A DNA stretch of 64,000 bases, from NCBI GenBank assembly GCA_041570195.1, contig JBFFWQ010000004.1, positions 46,379 through 110,378 on the forward strand, read 5' to 3'. Source of the DNA: UBA11865 sp041570195. GTDB taxonomy: Bacteria > Chloroflexota > Anaerolineae > Promineifilales > Promineifilaceae. Within the stretch, counting starts at the first letter, position 1; the number at the start of each line of letters is the position of its first letter. A model generated the notes under the pieces. The model saw only the letters and a program-made list of their open reading frames with translations, did no database searches and had not been told where the DNA came from. This document shows, piece after piece, positions 52,314-61,230 of the stretch. A program made the translations under genes and the position numbers.

Positions 52314-53132
52314 CTAATCGGAGGTTTTTGCCTGCAGCAGTTCGATCAAATCCGGGATCCGGTTGCGCCTATACAAATAAAGTAACAGATTCCGGGTTTT
52401 GCTTTTCTTGTTGTCTCCGCCCAGTAGTTCCCAATCAATCTCCAATCGAGTAGCCAAATCTTCAAGTTCGGCCAGATCGCAGGTGGCCAGCAGGTAGTGG
52501 CGAAGAATCGTTGGCGGTGAGTCCTCGGTCAGCTTTTCCAGCCGCGGAAGATTTTCACTGGGAATGGGCGTCAAGATACGCTCAACAGCCAAAGCAAGAT
52601 CACCCGTTTGGCCTCGCTGCTGGGCCAAATCAATCATGGCCACAATGAGCTCGTTATTGTCTTGGCCAAAGGTCACAACATCATTCTCGACCCAGCCCAC
52701 GTCAAAAATCACGTCTAACAGATCATCCGGGCCAAGGCGATCGTGCAACTGGTCAAAGAGCATTTGCCTGTCAAGTGCCGTGTCGACGCCTGAGTAATTG
52801 ACTTCGGTCGGCTCAATCACGGCGACACGATTGACCGACTTTGCCTTTGAATCGGTTCGCGGGTCTGATCCGGCATCTCGCACGCGCGGTCCCATTAAGC
52901 CCCATAGCCACAGGGATGCTCCCGCCACCAGGCCGCCAACGATCACATAAAAAAAGAAGCCTAGTTGGTCCAATATCTCGTCGCGGCTGAATGTGCTCAA
53001 CAAGGTATCCAGCAGAATGGCGGTAGTGACCGTCAATAGCCCAACACCCCAGACTAGCTTGTTGCTGCGCAAAAACATCAGCAAGAAGAAGGCAACCAGG
53101 ACGATCTTGGCGATCAGAATGTAGAGATTCAT
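52314..53132 (-). CDS. membrane protein with two tandem death-like/effector-associated domains
   Basis: 272 aa. Three predicted N-terminal membrane helices (about 5-22, 27-45, 57-78) and a charged linker precede two alpha-helical domains. The second (207-268: ILRHYLLATCDLAELEDLATRLEIDW, then LLLYLYRRNRIPDLIELL) closely follows the pattern of bacterial Death-like/effector-associated domains, with LC/LA.L.ID and the RR-R-PDLIE end. The first (119-188: LFDQLHDRLGPDDLLDVIFDVGW…) looks like a divergent second copy. Such domains mediate homotypic recruitment in NTPase-based conflict systems. No effector partner lies next to it. The assignment is by pattern recognition, not database search. Confidence 0.6.
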   Translation of the reverse strand: MNLYILIAKIVLVAFFLLMFLRSNKLVWGVGLLTVTTAILLDTLLSTFSRDEILDQLGFFFYVIVGGLVAGASLWLWGLMGPRVRDAGSDPRTDSKAKSVNRVAVIEPTEVNYSGVDTALDRQMLFDQLHDRLGPDDLLDVIFDVGWVENDVVTFGQDNNELIVAMIDLAQQRGQTGDLALAVERILTPIPSENLPRLEKLTEDSPPTILRHYLLATCDLAELEDLATRLEIDWELLGGDNKKSKTRNLLLYLYRRNRIPDLIELLQAKTSD

Positions 53133-53214
53133 CGTTGATCAAAGACGTTTATGACAGGGTCGTGAGCTTGAGCCAGGATTTTAGCACCGGCGTTCAGGGG
53201 TGCAAAGGTACCGT

Positions 53215-53242
53215 TTGCTTGGCTGCCAGGCGGTGGTATGAT
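53215..53242 (+). promoter_or_regulatory. promoter of the glycosidase-like lipoprotein gene, leaderless geometry
   Basis: TTGCTT, 16-nt spacer and TATGAT; the -10 box ends seven bases before the ATG at 53250. The in-frame ATG at 53238 lies inside the -10 box and so cannot be the start of a transcript made from here. Confidence 0.5.
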
Positions 53243-53249
53243 TCGCGCC

Positions 53250-54524
53250 ATGCTGAGTAGAAGCGTCTGGTGGCGATCAGGAACCCTGTTCATGCTGGGC
53301 GTATGCGCCTGGATGGCGAGCGCATGCGAGGCTCGCGATCCGCTGCCCACGCAAGCTGTTGCCCTGGCAACAGTGGCGATTCAGCCGGTGGACACAGTGG
53401 ATTTGCCGGTAGTCACGCCGGTCCCGCCGACATTCACGGTCGTGCCCACGCCGTCGATTGGGGCCGTCCTGGTGAACAAAGCCAAAATCGCGCCGAGCAG
53501 CACTCCTGGAGCAACGCCGACGGTGCCTACCAGAACGGCTACTCCAACCGCCACTGCAACGAATACAGCTACAGCTACACGCTACGTCAGCGCGATTCCC
53601 GACTTGCCGCCCACAGACGAATTGGGCCCCAGCAAGCTTGGTTTGCATGTCGTGCGCAATAACAACCCCAACATCATGGAATTCGTGCGGCAGGCACAGC
53701 CAGCCGTCATGAAGGCTGTCGACGACTTCGGTTTTCTGGCCGAGGTGCGCGAGGTTTCGCCGCGCACAATCACAGTGGGCCGACACTCGATAACCAACCA
53801 GGACTATGTTGGCGATCCGGTTGAAGCCGCCCGCGATTTCGTCGAGGAGTATCTGGAAACGTATAGGGCCAACCCGGCCGTAGATTACTGGGAGGGGTGG
53901 AATGAGCCGGATCCCAATGCCGATAGAATGATCTGGTATTCGCGTTTCGAACAGGAGCGATGCCGGTTGATGGCTGAGAACGGCTTTCGTTGCGCTATAG
54001 GGGGTTTCGCGACAGGCGTGCCCGAGTTGGACGAGTTTCAATTGTTCTTGCCGGCCATTGACGTAGCCAATAAAGTAGGGGGCGTTCTGACTTTGCACGA
54101 ATACAGCGCGCCAGATATGGTCTATCTCTACGGCTCGCCGTTGCCTGGCTATCCGGCCTATCCGGACCGGGGCGCATTGACCTTTCGCTACCGATGGTTT
54201 TACCGCGAGATCTTGGAACCGGCTGACATGGTCATACCGTTGATCATCACCGAGGCCGGCATTGATGGCGTCATTGGTAATCGCCCAGGACCAGCGGGCT
54301 TTGGATGGAAGGATTTCCAGAGCTACTGGGAACGCCAAGGCTTGGCCGAGAACGGGGAGCAGGCGTTCATCGATCAACTTGCCTGGTACGATGCTGGCAT
54401 ACGTCAAGACGGTTATGTGATCGGCTTCACGATATTCACAGCCGGCGGGATAAGCGAATGGAAGAGTTACGATGTCAATCCAATTTTGCCAGAGTTGGCA
54501 GATTATGTCATTGGGCAACGGTAG
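53250..54524 (+). CDS. secreted glycoside-hydrolase-like (GH39/GH5-type barrel) lipoprotein
   Basis: 424 aa. A signal peptide or lipobox (…FMLGVCAWMASAC) and a Thr/Pro-rich linker to about residue 110 precede a TIM-barrel domain. Its acid/base candidate is in YWEGWNEPDPNADR and its nucleophile candidate in PLIITEAGIDG, the two-Glu arrangement of clan GH-A enzymes. The substrate is unknown. It is only loosely like the pseudogene at 30227-31317, so the two are probably distinct members of one superfamily. Confidence 0.75.
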   Translation: MLSRSVWWRSGTLFMLGVCAWMASACEARDPLPTQAVALATVAIQPVDTVDLPVVTPVPPTFTVVPTPSIGAVLVNKAKIAPSSTPGATPTVPTRTATPTATATNTATATRYVSAIPDLPPTDELGPSKLGLHVVRNNNPNIMEFVRQAQPAVMKAVDDFGFLAEVREVSPRTITVGRHSITNQDYVGDPVEAARDFVEEYLETYRANPAVDYWEGWNEPDPNADRMIWYSRFEQERCRLMAENGFRCAIGGFATGVPELDEFQLFLPAIDVANKVGGVLTLHEYSAPDMVYLYGSPLPGYPAYPDRGALTFRYRWFYREILEPADMVIPLIITEAGIDGVIGNRPGPAGFGWKDFQSYWERQGLAENGEQAFIDQLAWYDAGIRQDGYVIGFTIFTAGGISEWKSYDVNPILPELADYVIGQR

Positions 54525-54582
54525 GGGCGGCTACGCGTGTAGTGCAACTCAGCTACCGCGTCTGCGTATTGTGAGGTGCTGA

Positions 54583-55050
54583 ATGGCTAACAGCAATGAT
54601 GAGAAGAGAAAGAAGGATCGGAACGACGATATGAGTAGAACCCTACCGGCCACGGCCTCCGATGAAGGCTTCTGGCGAGAAATGTGGCGCCAAGCGCGCC
54701 TGGCCTGGTACTTGATTCGCAGTCCTGAGGTGCCTTTGTATCTTAAGGTTTTGCCAGCGCTGGCTGTGGTCTATGTGCTGATTCCGACAGACTTTATTCC
54801 GGATGTGTTCCCGGTAATTGGCCAACTGGATGATATCACCGCACTGTTGGTTGGGGCCAAGGTCTTTATTGAGATGGCTCCGCAGGATGTTGTGGCTCGA
54901 TATGTCCAGGCACAGCGCGAGAGCAACGCTCCCTCCACGGCCGACGACGACAGTGGAACTGAGCAGGAGCAGGACGATCCCGAGAATCTGATCGTCATTG
55001 AGGGCGACTACGATGTCGTGGACGAAATAGCAGCAGACCGAACCGATTAG
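54583..55050 (+). CDS. DUF1232 (YkvA-like) protein
   Basis: 155 aa. The core VPLYLKVLPALAVVYVLIPTDFIPDVFPVIGQLDDITALLVGAK is the DUF1232 signature: a hydrophobic hairpin with the conserved P-D-F/L-IPD pattern. The C-terminal ~45 residues are acidic. It is probably a small membrane-associated protein of unknown function. GAGGTG precedes the ATG. Confidence 0.85.
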   Translation: MANSNDEKRKKDRNDDMSRTLPATASDEGFWREMWRQARLAWYLIRSPEVPLYLKVLPALAVVYVLIPTDFIPDVFPVIGQLDDITALLVGAKVFIEMAPQDVVARYVQAQRESNAPSTADDDSGTEQEQDDPENLIVIEGDYDVVDEIAADRTD

Positions 55051-55140
55051 GGTCCGGCCTTTGAAGATCTCGGCGGCTTAGCCGTTCAGACCTAGCTGCT
55101 TTGGCGCCGCTGGTCTAAATAGCGTTTTGACTGGCTCTAG

Positions 55141-56046
55141 CTAGAGAGTGCCGAGATAATTGGCAAACAGAATGCCAGCCACTATCGTCAGGCAGCAGCA
55201 AATCAACAGCACGGCCACGACCGCGATGATAATCTTGTTGCGATTGCTGCCGCCTTCCTTTACAGGTTCACCATAATCGGGCGGCGGCGGCGTGGGCGGC
55301 TGATCGGCGTAGTCAGTGACTGGCGCAGCGGAATCAACATAGTTTCTTTTGTCCGGTTCCTCGAACGCGGCTGCGGGTGGTTCAGGGGCCGGCGGAGGCT
55401 CAAAAACGGGTTCTTCAGCTACTGGCTCAAACTCTATTGGTAATTCGGGCAGTGGTTCCGGTTCCGCAGGAAGCTCTGCAATTGGAGCGACGAATGGACT
55501 TTCATCCATCATTGTCGCCATTTCCGCGTCATCTGCATCGTCCATCACCTCGGCCGCGAACGCGTCCAACTCTTCGACAATGTCCGGTTCCTCGTCGGCT
55601 GGAGCAGTGACCGGCACCGGCGTGGCGATCTCGTCCTGTGCTGGCTCTACGCTCACTTCAGCGGCCGCAGGCTCTTCTTCAATTGCAGCGACAGGTGCGA
55701 CCATAGTAGCCAGAGGATCGACGGCCGCTGTGGCCTGGTAAACCAGCGTTACATTGCTGCCCAACATTATTACCTGGCCCGGGCCAAGCGCTTGTGGCTC
55801 TCCGCCAAGTCGTTGGCCATCGACGAAGGTGCCATTCGTACTGCCCAAGTCTTGGAGTTCATAGCCTTCAGCTTGCAACATCAGCTTGGCATGATGACGA
55901 GATACTTCAGGATCATCCAATATGATGTCTGACAGGGGATCCCGTCCCATCATCAAGACATTATCCTCGAGAGCAATTGTTTGACCGGGCGTGAGGCCTG
56001 ATTGGGGAGCATTGCGCACAACCAATTGATAAGAGTCGTTAGCCAC
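55141..56046 (-). CDS. FHA-domain protein with C-terminal membrane anchor
   Basis: 301 aa. Residues about 5-105 are a forkhead-associated domain (MGRDPLSDIILDDPEVSRHHAKL, then LGSTNGTFVDGQRL) with the phosphothreonine-binding Arg, Ser and Asn. A 150-residue Pro/Glu/Ala-rich acidic linker leads to a C-terminal helix (IIIAVVAVLLICCCLTIVAGILFA). It reads Thr phosphorylation at the membrane, so it may work with a Hanks-type kinase and the PP2C phosphatase at 8143-9069. The start is GTG with AAAGGAAT upstream. Confidence 0.9.
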   Translation of the reverse strand: MANDSYQLVVRNAPQSGLTPGQTIALEDNVLMMGRDPLSDIILDDPEVSRHHAKLMLQAEGYELQDLGSTNGTFVDGQRLGGEPQALGPGQVIMLGSNVTLVYQATAAVDPLATMVAPVAAIEEEPAAAEVSVEPAQDEIATPVPVTAPADEEPDIVEELDAFAAEVMDDADDAEMATMMDESPFVAPIAELPAEPEPLPELPIEFEPVAEEPVFEPPPAPEPPAAAFEEPDKRNYVDSAAPVTDYADQPPTPPPPDYGEPVKEGGSNRNKIIIAVVAVLLICCCLTIVAGILFANYLGTL

Positions 56047-56233
56047 TTTTCTATTCCTTTGTCTACATATTGCTTTCCGAAGTCGCCACCGTCAGAAGCA
56101 GCAGCCGCATGAACAGTATCACCGATTGTCGGCTCTGAGAATTGCAAAGGTGAACAACCGACCACTGAATTGACCGCCGCATTTTACACTATTTGACCTA
56201 GTTGACCAAAGGGCCATCTTTCCTACTGCATCG

Positions 56234-57949
56234 TCATGAACGTAAGCGGCTCGATACCAGATTCCACAGTGACTTGGCATCTTGCAAGTCGAGCAAGAAA
56301 GCCGCTCCAAAGTAAGCGGTCAGACCGACCGATCCTGAAACAACGACGATGATCAGCCTTTGCAGGAACGAATCCATTGGCATCAGCTCGCGAAGAATGC
56401 CAGCTGTCAGGGCGGCCGCCAGACCGGTGACAATGGCGGCAACTAGTGATTTGACGACGGTGGCAGAGATCTGATAGCCGGCCAGTCCGCCGACGTGCCG
56501 TTGCAGCAACACGAGCATGATTGAAGTGTGCACAATATGTTTGATGGCATCGGCAACCATGAGACTCAATAGGCCCAACGGGCGCAACAAGAGAATGGCG
56601 ACAATCGTGTAAACGACGATGCTTAACACACCGGCCAGAGCCGGCCGCCAGGTATCCTTGCGAGCGTAGGACGCGAATACCAACATTTGGTCGACAGCCG
56701 CGAACCCCAGGCCGATGAGGTAAACGCGCAGTACAAGGGTGGTGATATCAGCATCTTCGGCTGTAAACTGGCCGTGCTGCAACAAGAGGGCGATGATCGG
56801 CTGTGCCAGGGCAAACAGGCCGGCTGCCGCCGGTAGGCCCAAGGCAATAACCAGGCGCAAGCCACCGGCCAATGTTTCCTTGTAGTCGTTTAGCCGGTCG
56901 CCGGCGTCTGGAGCTCCGGTTTCGGCCGCTTGGCGATAGGCGGTTGCCAGCCGGGACAGGGTGGGTAGGGTGGCGATTGACAAGGCGGTGACCACTAGGC
57001 CTAAAGGGAATTGATACAAGGTTGTTGCGTAGGCCATGTAGGTCACCGAACTGTCGCCTGTGGTGATGGCCAGGTTATAGCTAATCCAGATCGCTACCTG
57101 GTTGACGACGAGGGCGACGACTATTGGCGCGTACAGAATAACGATTCGGCGCAAAGCGGGATGCTTCCAATCCAGGCTGAGCCGAATTCGACCGTCGCGC
57201 AAGCCAGGCAACTGCATAAGAACTTGCAGGATGGAACCGAGCAAGATGCCCCATACAAGACTGCTGATCTGATCTGGTTTGAGTAAAGCCACAACCACGA
57301 TGGTGCCGTTAAAGACGGCCGTGGTGAAGGCCGGCAGCGTGAATCGCTTCAGCGAAAGCAGTACGCCTGTGAGAATGCTGGCAATGCTTAGAAACAAAAC
57401 GGCCGGCGTTGCCAGCCGCATCAGGTTGACAGTGATCGGCAATAGTTGTTGATCGTCGAAATTGCGCGCCCCAGCCAGCCAGGCGATCTGTGGCGCGAAG
57501 TACTCGACCAGAATCACGATAATGCTGAGCACAATGGTGGCCAACGTGAGGAATGCGCTGGCTAGGCGCCACAATTCGGGCCGTTTATCCTTGTCGGCGT
57601 AGTCACTAAAGACTGGTACCAGGGAGGAACTGACCATTTCACCGCCGGAAATCAAATTGAAGAGCGTCATCGGTACCAGCACAGCTACCGTGTAGGCGGA
57701 CAATAATGGCGAGGCGCCGAACATATTCGACTTGACGATTTCCCTTAACAAGCCAAGAACGCGACTGACCACGTTGCCGACAGCCAAGATTGCGGCCGCG
57801 CGAACGATGCCGGCGTCCTCGCTCAACGTTGCTGGAACCTGAGCTTGCTCGGTTGGGGAAATGTTAGGTGGCTCAATCACGGGAAGTGCATCCGATACGT
57901 GGCGCATTCTAGCCGAGTACATGACTGGTAGCAAACCCGCCTGCACCAT
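56234..57949 (-). CDS. murJ: lipid II flippase MurJ (MviN family)
   Basis: About 571 aa with 14 predicted membrane helices. The N-terminus has AAILAVGNVVSRVLGLLREIV, typical of MviN/MurJ, followed by FNLISGGEMVSSSLVPVFSDY. Later come LYQFPLGLVVTALSIATLP and GLGFAAVDQMLVFASYARKDT. It moves lipid II across the membrane for peptidoglycan synthesis. The start is uncertain: ATGs at 57949, 57922 and 57907 are in frame and none has a clear ribosome site. Confidence 0.92.
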   Translation of the reverse strand: MVQAGLLPVMYSARMRHVSDALPVIEPPNISPTEQAQVPATLSEDAGIVRAAAILAVGNVVSRVLGLLREIVKSNMFGASPLLSAYTVAVLVPMTLFNLISGGEMVSSSLVPVFSDYADKDKRPELWRLASAFLTLATIVLSIIVILVEYFAPQIAWLAGARNFDDQQLLPITVNLMRLATPAVLFLSIASILTGVLLSLKRFTLPAFTTAVFNGTIVVVALLKPDQISSLVWGILLGSILQVLMQLPGLRDGRIRLSLDWKHPALRRIVILYAPIVVALVVNQVAIWISYNLAITTGDSSVTYMAYATTLYQFPLGLVVTALSIATLPTLSRLATAYRQAAETGAPDAGDRLNDYKETLAGGLRLVIALGLPAAAGLFALAQPIIALLLQHGQFTAEDADITTLVLRVYLIGLGFAAVDQMLVFASYARKDTWRPALAGVLSIVVYTIVAILLLRPLGLLSLMVADAIKHIVHTSIMLVLLQRHVGGLAGYQISATVVKSLVAAIVTGLAAALTAGILRELMPMDSFLQRLIIVVVSGSVGLTAYFGAAFLLDLQDAKSLWNLVSSRLRS

Positions 57950-58210
57950 GGCAAGGCAACGGTAGGCCTACGGATTTCGGCTTACTGCTGTCTGGTAGCC
58001 GGTCTTTGGGTAGGCCGGATCACTCGCAAGGGCGTTGGGCCTAAAGTATAATAACCATTCAGTAAATGGGAGGCAGATAGACAGAACTTACAGGATAAGA
58101 TCCTGCTTAGCGGAAACATACATGACCACGAATGGGATCGGCCGGCCTGAAATTGTTCGGGGTAGGCTGATCCTGGTCAACTTGGCGAGAAGTGGAGACC
58201 AGCACTCATT

Positions 58211-59893
58211 ATGTTTGACCAAGAGAAACTGACCCACCTGGACGAACGCGAGAAGGAATGGCAAAGGGGCACGCTGAAAAGGCATGCGCGACGATTTCCG
58301 GAGCGGCGCCAGAAATTCATGACCACCTCTGGTGAGCCTATCGAGCGCCTATACACCCCGCTTGACGTGGCCGACGTTGACTACCTGGCTGATCTGGGCC
58401 TGCCGGGCGAGTATCCCTTCACGCGCGGCATACACGCCACGTTATATCGGGGCCGGCCTTGGACCATGCGCATGTTTGCCGGGTTCGGCACGGCCGAGGA
58501 AACCAACGCCCGCTACAAGTATTTGATGGGGCGCGGCAATATGGGGCTCTCGGTTGCCTTCGACCTGCCGACTCTCATGGGTTACGACACAGATGCGCCG
58601 GAAGCCCTCGGCGAGTTTGGCAAGTGTGGGGTGGCGGTCAGCAGCCTGAAGGACATGGAGATTCTCTTCAATGGTATTCCGCTGGGTGAGGTGAGCACTA
58701 GCATGACCATCAATGGCCCGGCGGCCGTACTATGGGCGATGTATATCGTGGCTGCCGAAAAACAAGGTGTACCGATGGAGAAGCTGCGCGGTACGCTGCA
58801 AAATGATATCTTGAAGGAATATATCGCCCAGAAGGAGTTCATCTTCCCGCCACAGCCATCCATGCGCCTGGTAGTCGATACCATCGAGTATGGCACCAAT
58901 CATTTGCCGCTCTGGAATACGGTCTCGATCAGTGGTTACCATATTCGCGAAGCCGGGTCGACGGCCGCCCAAGAGCTGGCTTTTACCCTGGGAGACGGAT
59001 TGGAATACGTTCGCTGGTGCCTTGAGCGCGGCCTTGACATCGACGACTTTGCGCCGCGTCTCAGCTTCTTCTTCAATTGCCACAACGATTTCTTCGAGGA
59101 AATCGCCAAGTTCCGCGCTGCCCGGCGAATCTGGGCCCGGGAAATGAAGGAAACATTTGGGGCCAAAAACCCACGCTCGTGGCTGTGTCGTTTTCACACC
59201 CAAACGGCCGGCGTTTCGCTCACGGCCCAACAGCCTGAGAACAATATCGTTCGGGTGACGATCCAGGCCCTGGCGGCCGTGTTGGGCGGCACCCAGAGTC
59301 TGCATACCAATAGCATGGACGAGGCCTGGGCCTTGCCAAGCCAGGAAGCGGCCACCACAGCTTTGCGCACGCAACAAATCATCGCCGAGGAAAGTGGCGT
59401 TACCAACACCGTCGATCCGCTGGCCGGCTCCTTTTTCGTCGAACATGAAACCAACAAGATCGAGGGCCAGGTTTATGCCTATTGGAAGCAAGTGGCCGAT
59501 CTGGGCGGTGTATTGCCAGCCCTGGAGCGAGGCTTCTTTCAGAACGAGATCGCCGACGCAGCCTACCGGTACCAACTGGAGACGGACGATGATCAGCGGG
59601 TGATCGTCGGCGTAAACGGCTACGTCGATCCGGATGAGGAGTTGAGTATTCCAATCCTGGCCATGGATCCCCAGGGATACGAACGCCAAATGGCTCGTCT
59701 TGAGCAGTTGCGCCGCGAACGGGATGGGGCCCTGGTAACGAGCCGCCTCAAAGCCTTGCGAGGCGCGGCCGTTAACTCCCAAAACACGATGCCGGCCATT
59801 ATTGATGCGGTGCGCGCTTATGCCACGCTTGGGGAGATAACGGATGTGTTGCGCGACGTGTTTGGCGAATACCAGGAACCCAACTGGATCTAG
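58211..59893 (+). CDS. icmA: acyl-CoA mutase large subunit, probably isobutyryl-CoA mutase type
   Basis: 560 aa, the stand-alone catalytic barrel of B12-dependent acyl-CoA mutases (YPFTRGIHATLYRGRPWTMR, FDLPTLMG, TMTINGP-like STSMTINGP, HTQTAGVSLTAQQPENN). It has no C-terminal B12-binding DxHxxG domain, so it needs a separate small subunit, not in the window. At the two positions I recall as Tyr89/Arg207 in methylmalonyl-CoA mutase and Phe/Gln in isobutyryl-CoA mutase, this protein has Phe89 (MRMFAGFG) and Gln207 (EYIAQKEF). Routine annotation would call it methylmalonyl-CoA mutase. A GTGGAG lies 13 bases upstream of the ATG. Confidence 0.88.
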   Translation: MFDQEKLTHLDEREKEWQRGTLKRHARRFPERRQKFMTTSGEPIERLYTPLDVADVDYLADLGLPGEYPFTRGIHATLYRGRPWTMRMFAGFGTAEETNARYKYLMGRGNMGLSVAFDLPTLMGYDTDAPEALGEFGKCGVAVSSLKDMEILFNGIPLGEVSTSMTINGPAAVLWAMYIVAAEKQGVPMEKLRGTLQNDILKEYIAQKEFIFPPQPSMRLVVDTIEYGTNHLPLWNTVSISGYHIREAGSTAAQELAFTLGDGLEYVRWCLERGLDIDDFAPRLSFFFNCHNDFFEEIAKFRAARRIWAREMKETFGAKNPRSWLCRFHTQTAGVSLTAQQPENNIVRVTIQALAAVLGGTQSLHTNSMDEAWALPSQEAATTALRTQQIIAEESGVTNTVDPLAGSFFVEHETNKIEGQVYAYWKQVADLGGVLPALERGFFQNEIADAAYRYQLETDDDQRVIVGVNGYVDPDEELSIPILAMDPQGYERQMARLEQLRRERDGALVTSRLKALRGAAVNSQNTMPAIIDAVRAYATLGEITDVLRDVFGEYQEPNWI

Positions 59894-59923
59894 ACCACCG
59901 TTTTTAACAGACCACCGTTTTTA
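59892..59923 (+). repeat. 15-bp direct repeat upstream of the LacI-type promoter
   Basis: AGACCACCGTTTTTA occurs twice, 17 bp apart (59892-59906 and 59909-59923), starting within the mutase stop codon and ending three bases before the -35 box. Confidence 0.85.
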
Positions 59924-59925
59924 TA

Positions 59926-59979
59926 TTGACAATCGATAAGCGTTTCGTTTAAACTAACACGTGTTACTAACGCGTGTTA
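59926..59979 (+). promoter_or_regulatory. promoter and two LacI-type operators of the sugar ABC operon
   Basis: TTGACA (59926-59931), an 18-nt spacer and TAAACT (59950-59955). A perfect palindrome TAACACGTGTTA (59955-59966) and a near copy TAACGCGTGTTA (59968-59979) follow directly, centred 13 bp apart over the expected start site. Their form (central CG dyad) is typical of LacI/GalR operators, so autoregulation by the next gene is likely. Confidence 0.82.
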
Positions 59980-60068
59980 AGGTGGGATTGGGCGACTGCA
60001 TTAGGGCTGGACGCCCAGTTCACCTGAGTTCTTGACCAACCTTAGCCTTCGGGAAGAGGATTGATGCG

Positions 60069-61148
60069 ATGGCAAGAAAGCGGGCAACGAGCCAGGAGGT
60101 TGCCCGAGAGGCTGGCGTCTCTCGTACTACCGTATCGCTTGTCTTGAATAATGCCCCGGGCAGTGGCATTCCCGAGTCGACCCGTCTCCGGGTCTTGCAG
60201 GCCGCAAACAGGCTGAACTACTATCCCAATGCGACCGGCCGGCGGCTGGCTAGCGGCCGGACATATACCCTGGCATTTGTGCTGCACCAGAATCCTGAGC
60301 GGGCGGCGGCCGACCTGTTTCTCCCTGAAGTTTTGCGCGGTCTGGGCGACAGCGTGCGACCAGATAATTACCACGTTCTCTTCCACCCCGTCGATCCTGA
60401 CGACGACGAAGATGGCTACGCCTACTTGATCCACGAAGGGCATGTGGACGGCATTATCCTGTCCGGCCCTCAACTCGAAGAGGCCGAGGCGCTGGAACTA
60501 CACCGGCAACGGCTGCCAATCGTGACGAACGGCCGATTGCCCGGTCACTCCATCCCATATGTCGACGCCGATAACTATCTCGGGGCCCAAATGGCGACCA
60601 ACCATTTGATCAGCCTGGATCACCGACGCATTGGGCTGATAACCAATGCGCCGCTGACCTACGTCTCCGGCCGGGAGCGCTATCGAGGTTATCAGGACGC
60701 CCTGCTGGCCGCAGATCTGATCTACGATCCGGCCCTGGTCGAATTGGGCTACTTCACCGGCGAAAGCGGCTATAAGGCCATGAACCGGCTCTTGTATCTA
60801 CCTGATCGGCCGACGGCTGTGTTCGTGGCCAGCGACGTCGTAGCTATAGGCGCCATGCACGCCGTGAAAGAACGTGGACTACGAATTCCACAGGACATTG
60901 CCATTATCGGGTTCGACGATGTATCAATCGCCCGCTATGTCGAACCGCAGTTGAGCACCGTGCACTTGCCGGCCTATGAATTGGGCTGGCAAGTGGGTCA
61001 ACTGGCGTTGCGCCTGATCAATCAAGATTGGCCGGGCGATAAAGGGCACATGATGACTCCTGAATTGGTCGTTCGCGCTTCTTGCGGCGGCGAAGAGCCG
61101 ACGCGGCAGGCGACGCCCAGTAATCATAACAATTCGTCAAGGAGGTGA
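60069..61148 (+). CDS. LacI-family transcriptional regulator
   Basis: 359 aa. N-terminal LacI helix-turn-helix (TSQEVAREAGVSRTTVSLVLN) and hinge helix (RLNYYPNATGRRLASG), then a periplasmic-binding-protein-like effector domain (IGLITNAPLTYVSGRERYRGYQDAL, PTAVFVASDVVAIGAM, IIGFDDVSIARYVEPQLSTV). It is expected to bind the operators at 59955-59979 and control the downstream sugar transporter. Confidence 0.94.
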   Translation: MARKRATSQEVAREAGVSRTTVSLVLNNAPGSGIPESTRLRVLQAANRLNYYPNATGRRLASGRTYTLAFVLHQNPERAAADLFLPEVLRGLGDSVRPDNYHVLFHPVDPDDDEDGYAYLIHEGHVDGIILSGPQLEEAEALELHRQRLPIVTNGRLPGHSIPYVDADNYLGAQMATNHLISLDHRRIGLITNAPLTYVSGRERYRGYQDALLAADLIYDPALVELGYFTGESGYKAMNRLLYLPDRPTAVFVASDVVAIGAMHAVKERGLRIPQDIAIIGFDDVSIARYVEPQLSTVHLPAYELGWQVGQLALRLINQDWPGDKGHMMTPELVVRASCGGEEPTRQATPSNHNNSSRR

Positions 61149-61230
61149 TTGGCATAGTTACTTGCTGCACACGAATGATATTTCGAGTTCACAAGTTTGA
61201 AATTGGCTTGATTTCGAGTGGAGGATGAGG

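Noticed and set aside
53277..54518. 413-codon minus-strand open frame
   Set aside because: It is the antisense of the glycosidase-like gene, has no recognisable domain, and its translation is typical of a reversed GC-rich gene.
58730..59782. 350-codon minus-strand open frame
   Set aside because: It lies wholly antisense to the acyl-CoA mutase gene, whose family is certain.
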